From positions 1-5,058 of the forward strand of contig CAYXDO010000296.1 in the NCBI GenBank assembly GCA_964463485.1: a DNA stretch of 5,058 nt, in the 5' to 3' direction. A model generated the notes under the pieces. It saw only the letters and a list, made by a program, of their open reading frames with translations. It was not told where the DNA came from and did not search any database. Source of the DNA: CAYXDO01 sp964463485. Lineage in GTDB: Bacteria > Myxococcota > Kuafuiibacteriia > Kuafuiibacteriales > Kuafuiibacteriaceae. Of this stretch, positions 1 to 5,058 are shown piece after piece; within the stretch, counting starts at the first letter, position 1; each line of letters begins with the position of its first letter. Both the position numbers and the translations under genes were made by a program.

Positions 1-240
1 CGTCGCACACCGATCGATCGCCGCAAGTCAGCGTTATATCTATTCTTTTTTCGACAAACTTTCCCGCGGCGCACTCAGATCCAGACCCGGCTGCACCCAA
101 ATAACTTGCAGCATTCCTATCCTTTCCACGGATGCACTAAGGGCCCGTATCCCACTGTCCCAAGGCGACGGTAGGGATCCTTCGGAGCCATCGAAGACCG
201 AGTTGATCCGGTAATTCTTTAACGGGCCCTGCAACAGGGA
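1..240. other. AT-richer intergenic spacer, no supported gene
   Basis: I see no convincing gene here. The only sizeable open frame is on the minus strand (234 down to 40). It would begin with TTG, has no ribosome binding site, and its 64-residue translation resembles no family I know and lacks the third-position G/C bias of the two real genes. A T-rich run lies at about 45-51 (plus strand), without a stem in front of it. A 10-bp self-complementary CGATCGATCG sits at 11-20. The string GTCAGCGTTA at 27-36 matches part of the tandem array at the other end of the window. A 9-bp inverted pair (140-148 and 222-230) is centred on GGGCCC and may be chance. Confidence 0.6.
227..239 (-). other. Small hairpin just past the stop of the leftward gene
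   Basis: On the minus strand the sequence one base after the TGA stop reads CCCTG-TTG-CAGGG, a perfect 5-bp stem with a 3-base loop. It is followed by CCCGTTAAAG, not a T-run, so it is not a canonical intrinsic terminator. It could slow exonucleases or be a weak terminator. The position is suggestive, but a 5-bp stem is easily found by chance. Confidence 0.25.
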
Positions 241-2670
241 TCAATCATCGACGACCGCAATCGTGACTTCGGCGGATTGGCCGAGGAGCTGAAACTCACC
301 GCAGTCCGCCGCGCCGGCGACTTCCTCCAGCGCGAGGTAGGACTGTCCGCCGATCCTCGTCATCACGTTGGAGACCGCCGTAGAGAGTCTCGGTCCGGAG
401 CCGAAGAAGAGGTTACGAGTGGACATGAGGTCACCCCCGAAGTGTGGTGAGTCGCGCACCTCGAGCGTGTCGGTTCCGGGGTCAGACCCGGGTTGAATTT
501 CGGCGACCCTCAGCTTTTGGTGTGTCACGCCCAGAGTCAGCCAAGACTCCTCCAGAGCGACGATCGCGCGGTCGGGGGCGAGAGTGAGTAGGCCGCGGAC
601 CTTCCAGTGGCGCTCCTCATCAGTCAGGTCGTCGAGGGCGCGGAACCAGCGGCCCTCTGCGTGGAGGGACTCGAGCGTCGGATTCACGCGGACGAGCGTC
701 GAGTCTCCTCCTGCCCACGCCACGCCTCCGGCGGCGCTGACGAAGCGGAAATCATGGGTCCGAGCGGCCTCCGCGAGGGGTGTGTTTGGGTCGTCGTCGT
801 TCACCTCGAGCTCCCTCATCCCTCGGGCGGTGACTTCGAACAGGGAGGAAGGCAAGGCCACCAGCAGTCGGCCGGGCAGGAGCTCGGCCAACCCGGTTGG
901 GGCTACGGTGCCAAAATCGGCGAGCTCGGTCGCGGACCGAAATTCGGCGTCCACTTCCAACAGCCGATGGGTCGGCGTGCTCGTGACCACGGCGAGCCCG
1001 CCTCCGGCGAGCCCGACGGCCATCAGCGCGGCTGAGTCGGAGACCCCGGGAAGTGATGACTTCGTCACGGACGCGGACTCACAGACCGAGTCACCCTCGA
1101 TCGACCAGATCGCGGAGGTCGAGATGACAGCGCACCCGCGCGGTGTCTTCGCGAAGGCCGCCACGGGCCCCGGCGAGGCGTCGCGTAGCCGCCTCGGGAC
1201 GAGCTCCCCGTCGATGGCGCCGACGAACAGACTTCTCGCGGCGTCTTCGACCAGAACCCATCCGGTCGAGCTCGTCAGGACGCGGCGCGGCGACTGCGCG
1301 AGCGCTGGCCAGACGTCCCGCAGCGCACGCTCCGAAATGAGCATGCCGTCTCGATCCAAATCCCAGATGCGACCGGAAGAGATGGCTCGAAATCCTGCGG
1401 GCGTGGGCGTCACGGCCAGGCAGCTCTCGCCGATCGGTGTCACCTGGTGCCATGTCCCGAAGGACTCGCCGTCGACGAGTGTGGTGACGAGCTCATGCGT
1501 GGACCCGAAGTCAGCGCAACCTACGACTCGAGCTCCGACGTTCGCGAGCGTTACCTGGGTTGGAGCTCGTTCTTCGATCATGACGGAGCTGCACCGCCGT
1601 CTCTCGCCGTCCTTGAAGAGAAAGCTCGCGCCCGAGCGGGACCCGTAGACCTCGGTCTGGCCCGATCGGAAGTAAGAGTCGATCCCCACGGCGCGGTAGA
1701 GCCACCCACACTCGTCTCGGGGAAGGACTTCGAAGGCAGGCGAGCAACTCAGCGGGCGGCCCGAGCAGCGCAGGGCCGTAGGGCCGCGATCCACGCTTCC
1801 CAGAAACAAGACGTCGTCGCCGTCCAATGCGACTGTCTCGATCGAGACTCCCGGTGTGACCAGGGCCGTCTCGCCCGTACTCAGGTCGACCTCGAGGACG
1901 TCGGTCGGGCCCTCGCGCTCTGCGAGTGACACCAGGGCGCGGTGGCCCCCAACGCTGAAGAGGCCCCGCGTGCGGCGGCTTCCGAGGTCGAAGACTTGGT
2001 CGGCGGTTGGGGTGAGGACGTGGAGCGACCGGGACTCGATGCCCAGAATCGCGCCTGCCGCCCCGAGCGCGATGGGCCCGAACACCGCGGGTGCTTCAGG
2101 CGGGGTTGCGAGACACGTCCTGAAAGGCTGAGGCGTGTGGCTCGTGAAATCCGAGAGCGGGAACTCACACGAACCGTCGAAGCCCAAGCGCACCTCCGGT
2201 CGAACTCGGTCGGAGGTCGCCAGGGCCTCTTCGTCCAAGAGCGGCACGAGCTCACCCCCTTCGAGCCGACTGCCACGGCCCGGGACCCATCGTGGGATCG
2301 GGCATGAGTACCCCGGCCCGACCAGCATCGGAGGCTCCGAAGCGGCTGCGAAGGGGCACCGCTTGCACGAGCCTTCCGGAAAGGCTGCGCTCTGAATCGT
2401 CGGGCGGAACCTGATCTCGCTCGGGCTCGACCCGTCCGCGAAGACGAAGTCCTCTGGGGCGAGGTCGAACACCAGCAAGCGGTCGCCTTGTTCTACGTTC
2501 ATGTGGTCGCCCCCGCCGACCTGGAGCGCTTCGACGGCGTGTCCCTGCTCGACACGGACCACCACTGACGCCCATGCGGAGCTCGTAACGACGTTCGGGT
2601 CCGCGCAAGCCGCGAACAGCCCGCACGAGAGGATCGGTACGCCGAGCGACAGCGGGTCGCGCGCGAGCAT
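241..2670 (-). CDS. Large predicted lipoprotein with about 14 propeller-like repeats, function unknown
   Basis: I do not recognise a named family. The 809-residue protein starts with a signal peptide ending LFAAC, making Cys22 the likely lipidated residue; Phe at -3 is not the preferred lipobox residue, so this is probable, not certain. Next comes a strand-rich module (about 30-75, with GDRLLVFDLAPEDF), then a cysteine cluster (Cys102, Cys105 in CKRCPFA, Cys123, Cys168, Cys186). From about 200 to the end, short hydrophobic strands recur every 37-51 residues, about 14 times by eye, as in WD40/PQQ-type or other beta-propellers; two seven-bladed propellers would fit. Besides Cys22 there are 14 cysteines, an even number consistent with disulfides outside the cytoplasm. 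I see no catalytic motif. The ATG at 2670 is chosen because AAGGAG lies 7 bases upstream and the signal peptide follows directly; the frame stays open to 3117, but the upstream extension lacks a ribosome site and puts about 150 non-secretory residues in front. The divergent neighbour looks paralogous. Confidence 0.85.
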   Translation of the reverse strand: MLARDPLSLGVPILSCGLFAACADPNVVTSSAWASVVVRVEQGHAVEALQVGGGDHMNVEQGDRLLVFDLAPEDFVFADGSSPSEIRFRPTIQSAAFPEGSCKRCPFAAASEPPMLVGPGYSCPIPRWVPGRGSRLEGGELVPLLDEEALATSDRVRPEVRLGFDGSCEFPLSDFTSHTPQPFRTCLATPPEAPAVFGPIALGAAGAILGIESRSLHVLTPTADQVFDLGSRRTRGLFSVGGHRALVSLAEREGPTDVLEVDLSTGETALVTPGVSIETVALDGDDVLFLGSVDRGPTALRCSGRPLSCSPAFEVLPRDECGWLYRAVGIDSYFRSGQTEVYGSRSGASFLFKDGERRRCSSVMIEERAPTQVTLANVGARVVGCADFGSTHELVTTLVDGESFGTWHQVTPIGESCLAVTPTPAGFRAISSGRIWDLDRDGMLISERALRDVWPALAQSPRRVLTSSTGWVLVEDAARSLFVGAIDGELVPRRLRDASPGPVAAFAKTPRGCAVISTSAIWSIEGDSVCESASVTKSSLPGVSDSAALMAVGLAGGGLAVVTSTPTHRLLEVDAEFRSATELADFGTVAPTGLAELLPGRLLVALPSSLFEVTARGMRELEVNDDDPNTPLAEAARTHDFRFVSAAGGVAWAGGDSTLVRVNPTLESLHAEGRWFRALDDLTDEERHWKVRGLLTLAPDRAIVALEESWLTLGVTHQKLRVAEIQPGSDPGTDTLEVRDSPHFGGDLMSTRNLFFGSGPRLSTAVSNVMTRIGGQSYLALEEVAGAADCGEFQLLGQSAEVTIAVVDD

Positions 2671-2677
2671 GTCGTCT

Positions 2678-2683
2678 CTCCTT
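2678..2683 (-). promoter_or_regulatory. Ribosome binding site of the leftward gene
   Basis: The minus strand reads AAGGAG followed by a 7-base spacer (AGACGAC) and ATG at 2670. This is a near-ideal Shine-Dalgarno sequence at standard distance and settles the start among the in-frame ATGs at 2712, 2688 and 2670. The ATG at 2688 lies too close upstream to use it. Confidence 0.8.
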
Positions 2684-2693
2684 CCCATGAAGG
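2680..2693 (-). promoter_or_regulatory. Possible hairpin covering the ribosome binding site
   Basis: In the leftward transcript CCTTC-ATGG-GAAGG can fold into a perfect 5-bp stem with a 4-base loop. The 3' arm includes the AAGG of the AAGGAG ribosome site, so folding would partly hide it. This would allow modest translational control, but the stem is short and no ligand-binding structure is visible around it. Confidence 0.3.
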
Positions 2694-2850
2694 TACCTCG
2701 TTCCCAATCCATAGAACCAATCAAACGCGAACACAAAGTCACACGCGAGCAGTAGAGCGAAAGTTCTTCGCGGCGGCCATGACTTCGAGAGGTCGCCGTC
2801 GTTGACCTTCCCGGCGGCATCAGCCCGTTCGACCGCCCGAGTGACCCCGT

Positions 2851-2872
2851 CCATGAGTGCGACAATTCATGG
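2851..2872. promoter_or_regulatory. Inverted repeat CCATGA-N10-TCATGG, candidate operator
   Basis: Two perfect 6-bp arms face each other across a 10-bp gap, with arm centres 16 bp apart. Such gapped dyads suit dimeric repressors or activators. It lies 181 bp upstream of the leftward start and 132 bp upstream of the proposed rightward start, where it could serve either promoter. No regulator gene is in the window, so its partner is unknown. Confidence 0.35.
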
Positions 2873-3003
2873 GTAGCATGTTCCGACCTCCCAACAGCGC
2901 ATTGCCGTCGTTTCGCGCCTATCGAAGGCGGCTTGATCATTCCGCGCGGGTCGTTCACCCTGCTCCCATCGATCCTCACGCTCGCGGCGGGGCCCCCAAA
3001 ACG

Positions 3004-4692
3004 GTGAGTGCGCAGTTCTTCGCGCTGTGCCTGCTCGCATGCTCCGAGGCGGCGCCGCTGCTCACCCCGCCGTCCGAGATCTCGCACCTGGCGGCGCTGC
3101 GGTTGGAGAACGACCACATCATCGCATCGACCTCGCTTGCCTCGGCAGACGCCGGGCTCGCTGTTCCCGAGGAGCCGGGGTGGGTGATCTTGGGTTGGTC
3201 GGAGGCCTCGCTCGACGGACTCGTGACGGTACCCGATCCAATCCCGGCGCAGACCCTGGCGGAGCGCGGTGTGTGCGACACATCGATGCCGGATCCGACG
3301 TGGGTCGTGTCCGCGACCGGGCAGCCGATGAGCGCTGAGAGGATCCCGAGAGTTGGGTTTGGGTGGCTCGACCTCGAGTGTCCGCCCGAGGGTCCGCTCG
3401 TCTTGGACGCGGAGTGTGCGTACGCCACGTGTCCGTTCGCGACCACGCGCGCCGGCTGCGGGCTCGAGGCTGACGTCGGGGAGTGCGGAGCCTTCTTCGG
3501 CTTCGCCGACACGACGCTATCGGGTCGAGCTCGGGCGGACGGCACGAGCTGCCTTTCGTCTCCGAGCTGCGAGCCGACCAGGCCAAGCTCGATCGTCTGT
3601 CGAAGCACCGAGGGTGAGTCGTGCGAAATGAAAATTCGTCCGCCGCTCCCGGCGCTCGCGTGGCGTGAGTCGGTGTCACTCAGAGTGCTCGACGTGTCGC
3701 CGCAGGGGCCGTTTTTGAGCCAGGTCGCCGCCTCCTTTTCGTACTCACAGCTTCACTCCGGATATTTGTCGGATCTCGAGATAGTCGGCACACGGCTCGT
3801 CGTCGGAACCCACGCCGGCCGGTTTGAGCCCGGAGTCTGCAGCAACGAGGCCGACGAGCTCAGTTTCATCGACGGAGACTCCATGCAAGTCGTGTCGACG
3901 GCGACCGCTCCGCCGTGCGTCCGGAGCTTCGTCGCGGACGGAGCGGGCGGATTCTTCGCGCTCGCGGGCCATGACCAGGCGTTCGTGATCCGGTTCGACG
4001 AGAGTGGGAACGAGACCCGGAGAACGCGCCTCCAGGTCGCCGGACGTGACGTCTGGGGCTCAGAGCTCGTCCTGCGCCCCGACGGCGTGCTCGCCGTGAT
4101 CGCCTCCAGGGTCAAAGCGACGGACGTCTCGAGCGAGGCCTACGTGTTCGAACTCACTTCGGATCTCTCCACGGTGCGCGGACCTGCGATGATCTCTCGG
4201 CGCGCGTCGACCGCTGCGGCGATCCAACATGGGTCGCAAGTGGTCGCGGTCGACGACTCGGAGAACGAGCTCATCTTCATCGACGGTCTCGAGGTCGCGG
4301 GACGCGTTCACGTGGGCTACACGGGGCTCGTCTACTTGCTCCGAGGTGTGAGTTTGGGGGAGAAGATATTGTTGCCGATCGCGGGAACTTATCCCCGTGT
4401 CGTGGTAGGGGACGCGTTCGAAGACCCCTTTATTCGGTACGCGCTCTACTTCGAGCAAATTGCCCACCCAACTCTCCTGATTCCGATGGGCGAGACGGTG
4501 TGGGTCGCGTTGTATCCCCATGCCACCGAAGTCGTGGACTCGAGCTTGGCGGCGCTAGACCCATCGCGCACGGCGTTTTCGCGCTCCGGCACACGAGTGG
4601 CCACCGGGCCCATCTCGAGCGCAAGAGTCGCGGGCGACGACGTGTGGCTCCTCGCTCCGTGGTCCGCCGAGTTGGTGCGAGTGCGTCGGTAG
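3004..4692 (+). CDS. Predicted cysteine-rich lipoprotein with seven propeller-like repeats, function unknown
   Basis: No named family is recognised. From the proposed GTG start the 562-residue protein begins with a very short hydrophobic stretch ending LLAC, making Cys13 the likely lipidated residue. An N-terminal strand module (about 25-75) resembles the start of the divergent gene's product. A cysteine-rich region follows (Cys91 to Cys207, ten cysteines, including CPFA at 143-146), then Cys279 and Cys305; the 12 cysteines after Cys13 could form disulfides. From about 258, a strand motif (loop, Gly/Asp, then three or four hydrophobics) recurs at about 258, 309, 355, 406, 449, 492 and 540, which fits a seven-bladed propeller reaching the C-terminus. 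The frame is open from 2857, but third-position G/C is 26 of 42 codons in 2878-3003 against 28 of 30 from 3004, favouring the later start. Weak points: no good ribosome site, and no positive charge before the hydrophobic stretch. Starts at 2857, 2869, 2878 or 2902 remain possible. Confidence 0.8.
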   Translation: MSAQFFALCLLACSEAAPLLTPPSEISHLAALRLENDHIIASTSLASADAGLAVPEEPGWVILGWSEASLDGLVTVPDPIPAQTLAERGVCDTSMPDPTWVVSATGQPMSAERIPRVGFGWLDLECPPEGPLVLDAECAYATCPFATTRAGCGLEADVGECGAFFGFADTTLSGRARADGTSCLSSPSCEPTRPSSIVCRSTEGESCEMKIRPPLPALAWRESVSLRVLDVSPQGPFLSQVAASFSYSQLHSGYLSDLEIVGTRLVVGTHAGRFEPGVCSNEADELSFIDGDSMQVVSTATAPPCVRSFVADGAGGFFALAGHDQAFVIRFDESGNETRRTRLQVAGRDVWGSELVLRPDGVLAVIASRVKATDVSSEAYVFELTSDLSTVRGPAMISRRASTAAAIQHGSQVVAVDDSENELIFIDGLEVAGRVHVGYTGLVYLLRGVSLGEKILLPIAGTYPRVVVGDAFEDPFIRYALYFEQIAHPTLLIPMGETVWVALYPHATEVVDSSLAALDPSRTAFSRSGTRVATGPISSARVAGDDVWLLAPWSAELVRVRR

Positions 4693-4740
4693 CCGCAACG
4701 CTCTCTGATCGTAGGTCCAACGGCGTCAAACCAGCGTCAG
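4693..4740. other. Short 3' flank of the rightward gene
   Basis: No hairpin plus T-run terminator is visible after the TAG at 4690-4692. The last bases (CAGCGTCAG, ending at 4740) already belong to the repeat vocabulary, and GATCGTAGG with GGCGTCAAACC just before it look like decayed units. The gene therefore runs almost straight into the array. Confidence 0.5.
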
Positions 4741-4808
4741 ATCGTGTGGGTCAGAGCGTCTGGGTCAGAGCGTCTGGGTCAGAGCGTCTGGGTCAGAGCG
4801 TCTGGGTC
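4741..4808. repeat. Array block A: near-identical 14-bp GGGTCAG units
   Basis: Three identical copies of AGCGTCTGGGTCAG lie at 4755-4768, 4769-4782 and 4783-4796. They are flanked by a variant at 4741-4754 and a partial fourth copy at 4797-4808. TCTG-GGT-CAGA can form a 4-bp mini-hairpin within the units. GGG runs recur exactly every 14 bp (4748, 4762, 4776, 4790, 4804). The sequence identity suggests recent local duplication. Confidence 0.85.
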
Positions 4809-4825
4809 GTCTGTGTTTGCGTCAG

Positions 4826-4867
4826 ATCGTCAGCGTTAGATCGTCAGCGTTAGATCGTCAGCGTCGG
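4826..4867. repeat. Array block B: 14-bp GTTAG/GTCGG units
   Basis: Units ATCGTCAGCGTTAG at 4826-4839 and 4840-4853 are identical; the third, 4854-4867, ends GTCGG. The shared T in GTTAG marks a local duplication separate from block A. The two TAG triplets here are the last plus-strand stops before the window end. Confidence 0.8.
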
Positions 4868-4967
4868 ATCGTCTCCGACTGCGTCAGGTCGTCTGCGTCA
4901 GCGTCAGATCGTCTGCGTCAGCGTCAGATCGTCAGCGTCAGCGTCAGATCGTCAGCGTCAGCGTCAG
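4868..4967. repeat. Array block C: five 20-bp units
   Basis: Five consecutive 20-bp units begin at 4868, 4888, 4908, 4928 and 4948. The first is diverged in its middle (TCCGACTG). The last two are identical, and the third differs from them only by T for A at the seventh base. Each equals the 14-bp unit plus one extra CGTCAG hexamer, so the array has a period inside a period. Confidence 0.85.
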
Positions 4968-5058
4968 GTCGTCAGCGTCAGGTCGTCAGCGTCAGATCGT
5001 CAGCGTCAGAGCGTCAGCGTCAGCGTCAGATGGTCTGCGTCAGATCGTCTGCGTCAGA
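4968..5058. repeat. Array block D: mixed 14-bp and 20-bp units to the window end
   Basis: Units of 14 bp start at 4968, 4982, 4996, 5030 and 5044, with one 20-bp unit at 5010-5029. The first two are identical and begin with G, like the 20-bp unit at 4888. The last base, 5058, is the first base of another unit, so the true right border lies outside the window. Confidence 0.85.

Larger units (their letters stand above)
2671..3003. promoter_or_regulatory. Divergent intergenic region carrying both promoters
   Basis: Both large genes point away from this 333-bp stretch, so it should hold both promoters. The part nearest the leftward gene (about 2690-2760) is visibly more AT-rich than the genes. 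I could not place convincing -35/-10 pairs: on the minus strand TTGTGT and TATGGA lie 17 bases apart but match consensus only 3 of 6 each; on the plus strand TTGACC (2802-2807) has no good -10 at 17 bases. Four copies of CCATGA occur here (2685-2690, 2777-2782, 2851-2856, and reversed at 2867-2872). Open frames on both strands cross the region, but their codon bias falls off, arguing that it is not coded. Confidence 0.6.
4741..5058. repeat. Tandem array of 14-bp and 20-bp units, cut by the window edge
   Basis: About 19 head-to-tail units can be cut by eye. The consensus is ATCGTCAG followed by one or two copies of CGTCAG, giving 14 or 20 bp; common variants are G or A for the first base, AGCGTC for ATCGTC, and T for A in the seventh position. 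One unit (4797-4825) is an irregular 29 bp. Neighbouring units resemble each other more than distant ones, as expected from slippage or unequal exchange. Unit lengths are not multiples of three, so a reading frame would shift at every unit, and this is probably not a repeat-protein gene; however, the plus strand has no stop after the TAG at 4851-4853. There are no spacers, so it is not CRISPR. The array continues past 5058. Confidence 0.92.

Noticed and set aside
140..230. Inverted 9-bp pair AGGGCCCGT / ACGGGCCCT (140-148 and 222-230)
   Set aside because: The core GGGCCC is itself palindromic, the arms are 73 bp apart and pairing does not extend further, so chance is a sufficient explanation.
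40..234. 64-residue minus-strand frame beyond the leftward gene
   Set aside because: It starts at TTG inside a hairpin, has no ribosome site, lacks the local codon bias and matches nothing recognisable.
584..1648. Long plus-strand open frame opposite the leftward gene (354 codons)
   Set aside because: Its translation is a low-complexity Ser/Arg/Pro/Ala mixture with no domain or signal, and it lies wholly antisense to a gene with a good ribosome site, signal peptide and coherent protein pattern. It is a by-product of G/C-biased codons.
1835..1848. Perfect 14-bp palindrome GTCTCGATCGAGAC
   Set aside because: It lies inside the leftward coding sequence (codons for Ser-Ile-Glu-Thr) and one such palindrome in a 5-kb GC-rich window is not surprising.
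2671..3117. N-terminal extension of the leftward frame up to 3117
   Set aside because: The extra 149 residues lack a coherent pattern, would bury the signal peptide, and have no ribosome site, while ATG 2670 has an excellent one. The extension also overlaps the rightward gene.
4748..4806. G-quadruplex from five GGG runs spaced every 14 bp
   Set aside because: Loops would be 11 bases each, longer than the usual stable range, and the spacing simply follows the repeat unit.
4500..4853. Plus-strand frame overlapping the end of the rightward gene and entering the array
   Set aside because: Its first half is out of frame with the better-supported gene, and its second half merely reads through 14-bp units whose frame shifts each time.
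4741..5058. CRISPR array
   Set aside because: Units of 14-20 bp abut directly, with no unique spacers and no cas genes nearby.

Overview
The window is GC-rich, with strong G/C preference at third codon positions in its two genes. It carries two large, divergently transcribed genes for predicted secreted, cysteine-containing lipoproteins. No rRNA, tRNA, transposase or known enzyme can be recognised. GC richness, long lineage-specific lipoproteins with propeller-like repeats, generous spacers and simple-sequence DNA fit a large-genome myxobacterium-like (Myxococcota) bacterium. That placement is an inference from style; there is no marker gene.

Layout: positions 1-240 are a more AT-rich spacer with no convincing gene, ending in a small hairpin just past the stop of the leftward gene. 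Positions 241-2670 (minus strand) encode an 809-residue predicted lipoprotein with about 14 propeller-like strand repeats. Positions 2671-3003 are a divergent intergenic region with a clear ribosome binding site for the leftward gene, a possible hairpin over that site, and four copies of the hexamer CCATGA, two of them forming an inverted repeat. Positions 3004-4692 (plus strand) encode a 562-residue predicted lipoprotein with seven propeller-like repeats. Positions 4693-4740 are a short 3' flank. From 4741 to the window end runs a tandem array of 14-bp and 20-bp units built on ATCGTCAG(CGTCAG)n, cut by the window edge.

The two proteins share an architecture: lipobox, an N-terminal strand-rich module, a cysteine cluster containing CPFA, and a repetitive beta region. 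They look like diverged paralogues that may share regulatory DNA and act together at the cell envelope. Their function is unknown. The least ordinary elements are the nested-period array, the repeated CCATGA motif between the genes, and the apparent 14-versus-7 repeat relation of the two proteins.
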